NCBI GenBank assembly: GCA_032164245.1
Contig: JAVMKO010000010.1
Span: 32,562,189 to 32,626,188, forward strand
Reading direction: 5' to 3'
DNA: 64,000 bases
DNA from: Sternotherus odoratus
Taxonomy: Eukaryota; Chordata; Testudines; Kinosternidae
Each line of letters opens with the position of its first letter. Position 1 is the first letter of the stretch. A program made the position numbers and the translations under genes. Shown here one piece after another: positions 33,600 to 43,895 of the stretch. Under the pieces are notes generated by a model that had not been told where the DNA came from, did not search any database, and saw only the letters and a list, made by a program, of their open reading frames with translations.

Positions 33600-33736
33600 A
33601 GTATTCATATAATGCTTTCTTAGCTCAAAAGAGCTATGTGTTCCAATCTATCATCCAATGAAGTGGGCTGTAGCCTACAAAAGCTTATTCACAGTGAACC
33701 CTGATGTGGCCCTCGGGCCAAAAAGTTTGCCAACCC
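33600..33736. repeat. SINE tail fragment next to a hAT end
   Basis: 'atgaagtgggctgtagccta' and 'caaaagctta' at about 33658-33688 come from the tail half of the turtle SINE (minus orientation). Directly after it, 'gtggccctcgggccaaaaag', 'tttgcc' and 'aacccctg' (33703-33738) form a hAT terminus of the CAGGGGTTGGCAAAC type. The other hAT end was not found. Confidence 0.6.
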
Positions 33737-33740
33737 CTGT

Positions 33741-35570
33741 TCTAGAGGCTGGCAGGGGAGCTCCCCCTCCCAGAGGCTGCAGAAGCTATTGGGCCATGTG
33801 TTCCTCGCTGCACTGAGTCAGGGAGCTGGAGACAATCCCAGAAGCTCTTGCACTGATAGGTCCTTTGAAATCCATATTCCATTAACTTCAAAGATTGGGG
33901 CTAGGCAGCTAGAAATCCTGCAGGGAGGAGAATGGGGGCAGAGTGGGATGATCCAGTACTCTGAGCCAAATGTTTTTCTGATAACCAGCAAAACCATTCA
34001 ACTCCCCTGCTCGTGAGGTCCCCTGGCCCATGAAATCACTCCTGCCTGCTGGCACAATAACCTGTATGGCCAATGGAACAGTAACAATGGAGATGTTAAG
34101 GAGACTCCCCCATCCTTTTTGACATGTTCCACATACATATTCCATTAATGCCTAAACCATTTTCAGTGCCAGTATAGGGGAGCCCACTGCCAAACACCAC
34201 TTTCAGCAGGCTTTCAATTTTCAATTTTCTAGTGTCGGCTTAGACTTATGTTGGTGGCAAATTCAGGAATGGAACCCAGGAAAACTAACTCCCAGTCCCC
34301 TGCTCTGATCACTGGATCCCAGTCCCTCCCTTAAAAATGAACTGCAAAGCTTTATGCTCCCGTTTGATGCATGATATGAATATACCAAGTATAGTGGGTC
34401 CTCCCTTTCCTCTCTGGGTTGGAGGTCCCCAAGGCGGTCTGTGTCAGCTGGAGCTGAGAACGGATGTCACACAGTGCTGTAACTGGCGCCTCAGATCTCC
34501 CTCTAGTTTTCTTTCCTGCCCAGTTCACCTTTCAGTGCCCTCAGGGGTGCAGGCCTATGCAGGTTACAAGACAAAATTATGGAGCAAGTGGAAAACCACC
34601 AAAATAGTAGCAAGACCATCATCCTTATCAACTCGGTTTGATCAGTGATTGTCTCAGGAGTTCAGTGATTTCTGGGGTGGGCAACTGGAAGGAGAAACTT
34701 CTCTCCTGCGTCACATTGTTTCAAGATTAATAGATTCTAAGGCTGGGAGGGACCATTGTGATCTTCTAGTCTGACCTCCTCAGTAGCACAGGCCGGAGAC
34801 CTGCCTAGGACCTGGCAGAAGCACCTCATAGCAAGATCCTCACTGGGTCAAACAAATAATTCTGGGCTTGTCGGGGTGTGTGTGTGGGGGTGCTTGTATG
34901 CCCCAGGCTTACAGTACCTCTGAGTGGCCAGTGCTGCTTTGCCTAGCAGCTACAGTTCACATCGGTGTCTTCCAATAGCAAGATCACGGGCCACTCTGCC
35001 TAGTGGCTATAGTCCTTGGTAGCGTTGCCCAATGGCGAGAGTCACTGGACACTCTGCCTAGCAGCTATAGTCCAAGTTGGGGTGGGTAGGAGAACCCTAC
35101 TCCACTGGGTTCAGAAGGCTCTGCAAAGCAGTAGGCCATATGCATGGCCTAGAGTCTGGTTCCCTTACCATGCTCCCTGGGTCATTTCCTACCCATTCCC
35201 TGTATCTCCATTAGTGTCACAGCTCAGTCTTGGGATCTCTTCTGGTTTCCTCCCCAGTTTGTCTCTGGAGCCCTTTCCCCTGGTGACAGTGACTCGTCAT
35301 CCTCAGCTCCTGTGGTCGATGGGCTTCCAGCGGCTTGGCTAGGAGTCTTGGGCCCAGCGACTTGGGAGCCCCAGGGGGCTTCTTGGCAGGAGGCTGCTGC
35401 ACCCAACTGCTCTCCTCAGTCAGCCCAGAGTGACCTGCGCTGCTCCTTTTTTAATGCTCCCACCACTAGGAGCATGTTCTGCTGAGGTGAGGGGACGTGG
35501 CCTGCTGTGTCCAGAGCAGCTCCTTAACCCTCGCCTTACTCTGTGGGGTTGATACATTCAGTCACAGGGC
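33741..35570. other. mostly unassigned, with MIR and CR1 fragments
   Basis: A reverse MIR-like piece lies at about 34238-34325 ('aatggaacccaggaaaacta'). A reverse CR1-type tail is at 34729-34860 ('tagattctaaggctgggagg', 'gaccattgtgatcttctagt'). A TG-rich tract is at about 34870-34890. 'ctgcctagtggctatagtcc' and 'ctgcctagcagctatagtcc' at about 34996 and 35057 form a small local duplication. No gene. Confidence 0.5.
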
Positions 35571-36933
35571 TGCATTTGGTAGGGTGCCAACTCTCATCTT
35601 TGCCTAGGGTGTCAGTGTCCACAGAGCCGGTTTTCAGTTAGTGCATGAGCCTGGGAATCAGAACTCCAGGGTTCTATTTCAAGACAATCCGTTAACAATC
35701 TGTGTGACCTTGGGAAAGTCACAACTCTCGGGTCTCAGTTTCCCCATCGGTAGAGAGGGGAACTACCTCCCAGGGCAGCTCGTGTGAGGGTTGATTAATG
35801 TTGATAAATTCTGGATCCTTGCATGCAGCTGAAGTGCATGACTGCCTAGAAGTGCAAAGGAGGAGTAGGGTTACACCTGCGTGAAACTGGTGCACTATTT
35901 TCCCATGCAATGATGCCCTGATCAAATAGGCACAGAAAGGAAGGAGCCCAGAAGGAAGATGGGAGGATAAAGCTCCCGGGTCTGGTGGACTGCAGAAGAC
36001 CTCTCACCGCTGCGCTGAAGGGTTAGATTCATTTCCTAACTGCTGCCTGCAGTTCCACTACCAGACATGGTGATAACCTTAACCAGGGACAATCCGCGGG
36101 AGTGGGGGACAAGGAGGGCCATTTGGCCTGGGCCTCAAGCTCAAAGGGAGCCTCAAATTTAGACACTTGTTAATTTTTTGCCATTTGATAAGTTTCGCTA
36201 CTTGTTTTTATGTGCATCCCCATTGGACCAAAATGTGACACGCCTTCTCAGCTTAGAGCTGCAGATGTAAGCAAATAAGTGATGTGATTTGGTAAATGAC
36301 ATAAGTTTTTTGGTAACTGATATATTAAAGAGTTTAAAATGTTCATAAATATTAACAAAATATATATCACTTCTGATGGCACAAGATTAGACCATGTGTC
36401 GTCATTTTTTATTTTTCTTATAGCTAGGGGCCTCAAAAGCTGGAAGTGGCCCGGGCCTCTCTGGACCTCTGAGAGGACCTGCCTTTAACACTAAGACTCT
36501 CCACCCTTTTTTAGCCTTTGCTGAAGCTCCGACTGGCGGTTCATTGCTTAGATCATGAAGCATTACACTTCAACCCTGTTTTTGGTGTCTTGTCGCTATT
36601 TAAAGTCAAATACTGAGACACTCTGCGATGGCAAAGGCCCTTTGGAGCTTGCATGCAGGTTGATTGATGGGTGAGGTAAAGAAGCTCACTGTGCAGGCTG
36701 AGTTCCCTTCTCCTGCCCAGGGGCCATATCCTGAAATCTTACTCAGGCCTGATCCTGAGAGATGCTGAGCTCCCATAACTCCCACTGATGTCTGTGGGAC
36801 TCTGTGGTGCTCATCATGGATCAGGCTGAGACCGACTGGTTTTCATGGGAGTTTTGCCTGAGGAAGGACTTGGCCCCAAATGAGGATGCAGAGAACTAAA
36901 GGAATCCCAGGCCTGAACTCTCACCATAGATAC
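35571..36933 (+). repeat. inverted duplication, left arm
   Basis: Pairs with 41266-43895 in reverse complement from end to end. The matching blocks in order are the 'ggtagggtgcc' edge, a MIR-like segment (35640-35760), 'ggatccttgcatgcagctgaagtgcatgactgcctag' (in parts), 'catgcaatgatgcc', 'accagacatggtgataacc', 'tactgagacactctgc', 'agcttgcatgcaggttgattgatggg' (in parts), the palindromic-family segment (36750-36850) and 'tgggagttttgcc'. Without its one insertion (36084-36481) the arm is about 957 bp. The right arm without its three insertions is about 1,020 bp. No gene is inside. Confidence 0.9.
36084..36481. mobile_element. hAT-like insertion in the left arm
   Basis: The right arm joins the flanking sequences directly ('gtgttaaaggttatcacc'), so this 398-bp block is an insertion. 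It begins CAGGGACAATCC and ends GAGAGGACCTG, with flanks ACCTTAAC and CCTTTAAC consistent with a damaged 8-bp TSD. Short CAGG...CCTG ends and 8-bp duplication suggest hAT. The interior is AT-rich (36160-36430). Confidence 0.75.
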
Positions 36934-38324
36934 GTGGTTAGCTCTAGATGAATAAAACATATGCAATCTGGGTGCAATCTGGACTTCAGTGGGGTATTCA
37001 CCTGGGGCTTTGCAGTACGTGGTCGTCAATGCATGCACCTGAGCACAGCTCCACCCACTCTTTGCCCATTTCTGAGTGGTGCTAACCAAGCTAAGTAACG
37101 TCTACCCAGGGGAGCTGCACCCTGGTTGGAGATTTCCTGCATATTGACTCCCTCACAAAACCCAGTTCCATGCTCAAATGTTGGTTTCTCTGTGAGCGAA
37201 TGGCCCGGGATGTTGTGAAAATCTCACCCTCTATATCTGAGCCAGCAAGGACACAGCAGGCCCTCTAGAAAATAAATGCCAAGCCCTCGTTTTGTCAGGA
37301 CATGTGGTACACCTGGCTTTACCTTGTTGCCCTCTGTGCTCTGTTTGAACAGCTAATCTTATCTCAACATCATATAATTTGCTACAGTAATTCTGTATGT
37401 CTGTGCAGTCAGGCTGACGTGACCTCCTCAGAGGCTACAGGGAGTGGCAGGGCTCACTGGATGTCACTGGAATAATAATTTCCCCTGGCTCTGCAGTGAT
37501 CTGACGCATATCCTCTCTGATTTTACATATGGCACTATGCCTAGCCTACAGTGCCTCTGATGCTGCTATGGCTGGCAGCTAGATAGAGGCAGCAAAGATA
37601 TTATGAGATCTCCAGTAAGCCAGGGGTTCATTAAATGGCTTCCTGGTCCTCTCCTCTACAGCAGGGTGGACAGAAAGGGCTGTAAGAATGGCTAGTGGGG
37701 AGCTAGACAATGCTTTTGGGAAGGCAGCACTCTATACAGTTTCTGACGACTGGCTAGAATCTCAAGCTCAGGAAAGCTTTTTGTTCCATTTGCTTGGGCT
37801 CATAGGTACTTGTTTGGATACATAGTGATCAAGATCCTCCCTTGATAACAGATCTTGGTGGGTTCTGCTGTGGTTTATTTCTACTGAACCATCTCACTAT
37901 TTTAGAATAATCTCTGGGAGGCTCAATTCCCTCCCTCTTACTCTTTGTTTGGGGTGCAGGGAGTAGCCATTTGCTGGCCTATCCCGGCAGCAAGCTATGG
38001 AACCCTTACAACAGATCAGTTGTACTGTCCAGCATGTCGGGGGGCCAGAGCCAAAGTCTCTCCCCATTCCCTGTTCTACCTGCTCCAGGGGAACAGCGGG
38101 TGCTCGGCCTCCTAGCCTTATTAGAAAGTAAAAGTCAGGCCATATTTCATTCAAATGATTTGCAGTGAGGTCTCAAATGGGACTTATGATCCTGGCATCA
38201 TGATCATTTACACTACACCTATTAATAATAAACTCATTTCTATGATGCAGGTGGAAGAGAGGCATTATTGGGTAGACTTATTAACCTGTGCTGTGGGAGA
38301 ACTCCTGGTATTATCATCTGATTC

Positions 38325-38655
38325 TATAAGAACAGCCATACTGGGTCAGACCAATGGTCCATCTAGCCCAGTACCCTGTCTCTAACAGTGGCCAGTATCA
38401 GAGCATTAAGAGGAATAAGAGGGCAGTTGGGCACCCCTGTCTTCTCCTCCTGGCTTTTAGCAGTCACAGGTTTAGGGTTGTGCCAAGCATGGGGTTGGAT
38501 CCCTGACCATCTTGGCTAATAAGACCATGGATGGGCCTATCCTCCATGAACTGATCTAGTTCTTTTTTGAAAAAGTACTTCCTCTTGTTTGTATTAAACT
38601 TGCTGCCTATTAATTCATCGGGCGACCCCTGGTTTTAGTATTGTGGGAGAAATCA
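38325..38655 (-). mobile_element. CR1 LINE 3' end
   Basis: 'ataagaacagccatactggg', 'tcagaccaatggtccatcta', 'gcccagtaccctgtctctaa' and further 'ctccatgaactgatctagtt' are the reverse complement of the CR1 end. 5'-truncated beyond 38655. Confidence 0.92.
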
Positions 38656-39121
38656 CTGACTACATGCTTAGCTCTTCAGCAGTTCCCCTTGTCCTCAAGG
38701 GATCTGTTCTCCCTAGGCAAGCAAATTGTTCTTTTGGGACAAGTTGTGCATCTGAGTGTGGTCACCTCTGCTTTGCTTAGGTCATCCCTCCTGCAGGCCA
38801 GCTGTTTGGAAAACAGTCACACCATGCTCCCATACTTGGTACTGTACCAATGTATTATGGGACTCCCACCATAGTTTCTGGCTCAGCTTTCCAGAGTCAA
38901 GGGTCATGGGAAAGTCTCTAAAGTAGTGTGGGTAGATTCTCCCAAAGAGAATCCTAGGAGTGATGTGAACAAGAGACATGATTTCAGTGCTCCAGCACAG
39001 GGTTGTGTGCTGCTCACATGTGGCTAGATTTCATATGCTGCAAATATGACTTGCAGTCTCCAAATAAATTAAGCTTTTTAAAAGGGCTTGTGATTTTTAA
39101 AGGGGATGTGATACAAAGAAG

Positions 39122-39240
39122 ATTCATCGCTTTGTCAGGACAGAAGGGACCGTTGTGATAATCTCAACTGACCTCCTGCATAGCAAAGGCCAGAGAACTT
39201 CACTCAATGTCTGCATGAAATCCATGACTTCCCTTGGAGT
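39122..39240 (-). repeat. CR1-type LINE tail
   Basis: 'acagaagggaccgttgtgat', 'ctgacctcctgcatagcaaa' and 'ggccagagaacttcactcaa' in reverse orientation. Same subfamily as 34729-34860 and 56090-56170. Confidence 0.75.
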
Positions 39241-39389
39241 GTTTGCTCCTGTTAGCATTTCAAAGCCTCAGGCCACACTGGAAGAATGAGATGAATTCTG
39301 TTCTGCCTCATGTTACCTAATGTCACATTTTTTACTTAAAAATGACAATCTCACCGGCAAGATGATGGGAAGAAGACCGGTTGTGTGCA

Positions 39390-39655
39390 TAAAGCTCTGA
39401 ACTGGAACTCAGGAGGTATGGTTCAATCCCTGACTCTGCCACAGACACCCTGTATGATCACAGGCAAGTCACTGCAGCTCTCTGTGCTTCAATTCCCCAT
39501 CTGTAAAATGGGGATAATGCTGCCTTTGTCCATGTTGCATATTGCCTGTCAATGCTACAATGAGTGCTGTCAATGAGTGCGGTCTGCTTTTTACTGAGTG
39601 TATGTGCAGCACTCAGCACAATGGGGCCACCATCTTGGTCAGTGCCATAACCCTG
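39390..39655 (+). repeat. MIR-like core-SINE
   Basis: Contains 'ggttcaatccctgactctgc', 'tcacaggcaagtcactgcag', 'ccccatctgtaaaatgggga' and a tail with 'gtgtatgtgcagcactcagc'. This is the order of a MIR/core-SINE, and it is near full length. Confidence 0.82.
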
Positions 39656-41087
39656 TAGTCACATCTGTGTAACAAATGTAAGGACTGGCCTGAGTTCTTT
39701 CTCCAGTCATATAATTACCATCCACAAGATTTAAGGACCCAAGGCAAAGACCAAGAATCACAGCTGGTCTATGCCTGCTTTGTGAATAGCCACAAATGGA
39801 TCGTTAATCCTTTTACAACCTATTATAACTATATGCTGTAAAAATATGAAAGGGTTTTTTCTACCTCTGCTCTTCTTGGCATTGTTTGCACAGAGCGCTG
39901 CAGGGAGCGTTTGAACGGTTTGCCAGGAAATGTTCAGGGGAAACATTTCTGCCCTTAATATTGCCCTAGGGATGTCCACCTTTCCATTACTCGTCAAGTT
40001 GCATTGACAATAACTTCATGGTAAAGGTTCAGTCGGTACAATATCTGTCCCCTGCTACTGTGCCATTCTGTTTGAGGTTTGGTTACAGCAGATTCATTTA
40101 TTCATTACATATATTTGTAGGTAAAGTAGGATCATCCCAAGACAGCTAGCCAACACAATTCGGCCAGATCCCAAATCAGGTAACCACATCTGGTCTTCCT
40201 AAAATTCTCCTTTTAATTCCAATTGGATAGGGGACTCTTCAGTGCTTCATTCTCTATCATGTCACTGGCTTTAATTGCTGTATCATGTTGCTGTGTGCTG
40301 TTAAACAGCTGCCACAGCCTAGAGGTGGCTGCATTTCAGTAGTGAGTGGCTACCAGATCTAGTATGTAACATTTGTGGAATGCCACGTGATCTTTGGGTG
40401 AAAAGCACCCTGTTGCAGTAAATGCCAATTCCCCCCATCCTTATCTTGATCCAGTATGAATGTTCTATTCTGGCTGACTCAGCTGTTTCTCCTTTTTGGG
40501 ATTTATCTACAGGAAACAAATCACTTCAGGCACTACTGGTTGCTCTTACATCTTTCTGTGCACACACACACACACAATTAAAACATTCCAACTGTTAATG
40601 TGGAAACCTGTCCCTTCTAACACAAACACTGCCTCGGCGGCTTGGCAACTGATTCTGTTTCACAATGCGTGGGCTGAGGGTTCCTTGGAACAAGTTCCTG
40701 TGTGTCAGCCTTCTTGTGTACAAATGGGCAGAACCAAGAAGTAGCAGCTGCATTTTTCAGTCTGATGGTGCTGCCAAAACGTAGAGGAGAGTTCCTGATC
40801 AAACAGGTCCTGTGCTTCTGTTTGCTTCTTTGTACACCAAAGCAATCTCCCCCATTTTTCCCTGCACACGGAATGGGCAGAGCACATTTTTCTTGCAGTG
40901 AAGTCTGATCAAAGGGGTCAAAAATATTGGTCAATAAAGGGCTTGAATGCAGAGGGCAATCGGATTAGCTGAGGAGATGCTGACCGGTGCCTTTATGAGG
41001 CTGTAATTGCATGAGTCAGAACTCACCAACCAAAGAATTGAAATGAACATTTAATGACAGCAATAATTTACCCAGATTTCTGCAACT

Positions 41088-41235
41088 GGCCTACCGGGAG
41101 ACCTGGCCAAGTCATGGCGAGGCTTTGCGCCTCAGTCCCCCATCTGTAAAATGGGGATAAGTATACTGATTTCTGTTGTAAAACGCTTGGAGCTCGTCAG
41201 CTGAAAGTGCTATAAGAGCTAAGGATGGGTGTTAT
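41088..41235 (+). repeat. MIR-like core-SINE
   Basis: 'gccaagtcatggcgaggctt', 'ccccatctgtaaaatgggga', 'aaacgcttggagctcgtcag' and 'aaagtgctataagagctaag'. The 5' tRNA-like part is missing or diverged. Confidence 0.82.
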
Positions 41236-41707
41236 TTGATTACCTTGGGAAATTGCATTAGTTGGATATCCATGGTGGGAGATGAAGCCTGGAATTCTTT
41301 TAATCCTCTGCTCCCTCACACTGCTCCTCATCTGGGACCACTTCCTGAAATCCTCCATTCTTCCTTGGGCAAAACTCCCATGAAAACCAGTCGGTCTCAG
41401 CCTGATCCATGATGAGCACCACAGAGTCCCACAGACATCAGTGGGAGTTATGGGAGCTCAGCATCTCTCAGGATCAGGCCTGAGTAAGATTTCAGGATAT
41501 GGCCCCTGGGCAGGAGAAGGGAACTCAGCCTCCACAGTGAGCTTCTTTACCTCACCCATCAATCAACCTGCATGCAAGCTCCACAGGGCCTTTGCCATTG
41601 CAGAGTGTCTCAGTATTTTGCTATAGTGTATATAGTATCAAGAGCTTTAGAAGCTTTAATTGTCAACCAGAGACCAAGAATGGGGTCAAAAGCTCCATGA
41701 TCTAAGC

Positions 41708-42697
41708 CAGGGGTGGGGAACCTTTTTTCTGTCAAGGACCATTTGGACATTAATAATGTCATTCGCAGGCCGCTTCCCCCTCCCCCCCCCCCCCCCCCCA
41801 GGAAGCCCAGGCTAGCAACGGGAGCTGAGACCCCAGCTGGCAAGGGGCCAGCGGGGGAAACCCCAAAGCAGTGGCAGGCGGAGTGCTTAGCCCTGCACTG
41901 CTTTGGGGTTTCCCCTGCTGGCCCCTTGCCAGCCGGGGTCCTGCCGCCTGCCCCAGTCAGCTCCCGCTGTCAGCCTGGGTGTAGGGGGTGATCTTCCTTT
42001 ACCCCCACCCAGCCTCCCCCCATCTAACCGCCTTTCCTCCCCCACCCCTGCCTGGCCTGGCCCACCCCACCGAACCTAACCTCCTCCCCCCTCCCACTCC
42101 CAACCCAGCCTCCTGCCCCCCATGCCTGACCCGCCCAGCCCAGCCTCCCCCCACCAAACCTCCTTCCCTCCCGCACCCACGCCTCGCCCATCCCATCCAG
42201 CCTAGTCTCCTGCTCCCCTCCCCGCCCACCCAGCCTGGCCTCCCCCCCACTGCCCCTTGCCTGCCCCCCAGCCCAGCCCCCACCCCACCCGCTTGACCAT
42301 CGGCTCGCCACGGCTCCTCCTGTCGCCCCCCCGGCTAATGGTGGCTGCGCGCCGGCGGCTCCCCCAGGCGCTTCTCGGCCCCTTCGCCGAGCGCGGAGCC
42401 ACCCAGGGCCGCCAGGCAAGGGCAGCTCCGCCCTCGGCAAAGGGGCCAGGAAGCGCCTGGGGGAGCCGCCCCCACCTGGCGGCCCCCACGCATCCCTGGC
42501 CGGCGGCTCCCCCAGGCACTTCTCGGCCCCTTCGCTGAGTGCGGAGCCGCCCCGGGCTGCAAGGCGGGGGCGGCTCCACGCTCGGCGAAGGGGCCGGGAA
42601 GCGCCTGGGGGAGCCGCCAGCCAGGGACGCGCGCGGGCCGGACGGAATGATTTGGTGGGCCGTGTAAGGCCCGCGGGCCGGAGGTTCCCCACCCTTG
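41708..42697. mobile_element. GC-rich hAT element in the right arm
   Basis: Starts CAGGGGTGGGGAACC and ends GGTTCCCCACCCTTG, with a perfect 8-bp TSD ATCTAAGC (41700-41707 and 42698-42705). The left arm shows GCTTAGAT once without an insertion, confirming the boundaries. The interior has inverted 'gctgagaccccagctggcaa' / 'ccccttgccagccggggtc' blocks, a C-rich tract (42000-42290) and a GC-rich block (42345-42625) made of alternating inverted repeats. The long minus open frame (42024-42734) is a by-product of this composition. No transposase. Confidence 0.96.
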
Positions 42698-42758
42698 ATC
42701 TAAGCAATGAAACCCCCAGTTGGAGCTCCAGCAAATGCTGAAAAGATGGAGAGTCTTA

Positions 42759-43065
42759 GGGTATGTCTATACTACCTGCCCCTTTGGCGGGTAGTGTTCG
42801 GTGCATCGGGGATTGATTTATCGCATCTTGTCAGGACGTGATAAAGCGATCCCTGAATGCGCTCCCGTCTACTCCGGAACTCCAGCTCCACAAGAGGAGT
42901 AAGCAGAGTCGACGAGGGAGCCACTGTGGTTGACTCACCACTGTGAGGACTGCCAGGTAAGTCGAACTAAAATACTTCGACTTCAGCTATGCAAATATCG
43001 TCGCTGAAGTTGCATATCTTAGTTCAAACTCCCCCTACCCCTCCCCCGCTAGTATAGTCCAGGCC
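42759..43065. mobile_element. Harbinger-like MITE in the right arm
   Basis: Ends GGGTATGTCTATACTACC / TAGTATAGTCCAGGCC with TTA on both sides (42756-42758 and 43066-43068). The left arm has a single TAA (minus orientation) at this point. The interior ('gattgatttatcgcatc', 'cagagtcgacgagggagcc', 'cttcagctatgcaaat') is a diverged relative of the MITEs at 29036 and 32790. Confidence 0.92.
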
Positions 43066-43489
43066 TTAGTGTTAAAGGTTATCACCGTGTCTGGTACTGC
43101 AGCTGCAGGCAGCCGTTGGGAAACACTAATCCAATGCCTCAGCACAGCGGTGAGATGTCTTCTGCAGCCCACCAGACCTGGGAACTTTATCCTTCCATTT
43201 CCCTTCTTGGCTCCTTCCTTTCTGTATATATTTAATTGGGGCATCATTGCATGGGAAAACGGTGCACCAGTTTCACACAGGTGTAACCCTACTCATCCTT
43301 TGCACTTCTAGGCAGTCATGCGCTTCAACTGCATGCAAGGATCCAGAATTTACCAACATTAATCAACTCTCACACAATCTGCCTTGGGAGGGAGATATTA
43401 ATAATAGCCCCTCTACAAAGGTGGGGAAACTGAGACCTGAGAGTTGTGACTTACCCAAGGTCACACTGGGAGTTAATTGATGAACCTGA

Positions 43490-43785
43490 GGTCATGGCTA
43501 CACTGGAAACTTCAAAGTGCTGTCATGGGAACACTCCTGCGGCAGCGCTTTGAAGTGTGAATGTGGTCGCGCGTGAGTGCTGGGAGAGAGCTCTCCCAGC
43601 GCTCTTGGTAATCCACCTCCACGAGGGGATTAGCCCCGAGTGCTCAGAGCGTGGCTCCCAGCATTCGGAGCCGGTTCACACTAGTGCTTTAAACTACTCA
43701 GACTTGGTTCACTCAGGGGGGTGATTTTTCACACCCCCTGAGCCAGCAAGTTAGAACGCTATAAAATGTAAGTGTAGACAAGCCC
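43490..43785. mobile_element. MITE, sister of the 7160-8418 host element
   Basis: Ends GGTCATGGCTACACTGG / AAGTGTAGACAAGCCC with TGA on both sides (43487-43489 and 43786-43788). The left arm is continuous across this site. The uninterrupted 296-bp copy shows what the host MITE at 7160-8418 looked like before its hAT insertions. It contains an internal fold-back 'gctgggagagagctctcccagc' (in parts) near 43580-43602. Confidence 0.9.
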
Positions 43786-43895
43786 TGAAATAGAACCTGG
43801 AGTTCTGATTCCCAGGCCCTTGCACTACGTGAAAATTGGCTCCTGGAATATTGGCACTCTTGGCAAAGATGGGAGTTGGCACCCTGCCGAATGCA

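Larger units (their letters stand above)
36934..41265. other. spacer between the inverted arms
   Basis: About 4.3 kb. It contains a minus CR1 3' end (38325-38655), a minus CR1-type tail (39122-39240), a MIR (39390-39655) and another MIR (41088-41235). The remainder is unassigned; no exon or RNA gene is recognised. Confidence 0.55.
41266..43895 (-). repeat. inverted duplication, right arm
   Basis: Reverse complement of 35571-36933. It is longer because three transposons were inserted after the duplication: 41708-42697 (hAT), 42759-43065 (Harbinger MITE) and 43490-43785 (MITE). The left arm retains the unoccupied site for each. The arms are diverged by substitutions and small indels, so the event is not very recent. 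Confidence 0.9.

Noticed and set aside
42024..42734. 236-codon minus open frame
   Set aside because: It lies entirely in the GC-rich hAT with alternating inverted repeats and runs out through the transposon end; no domain.
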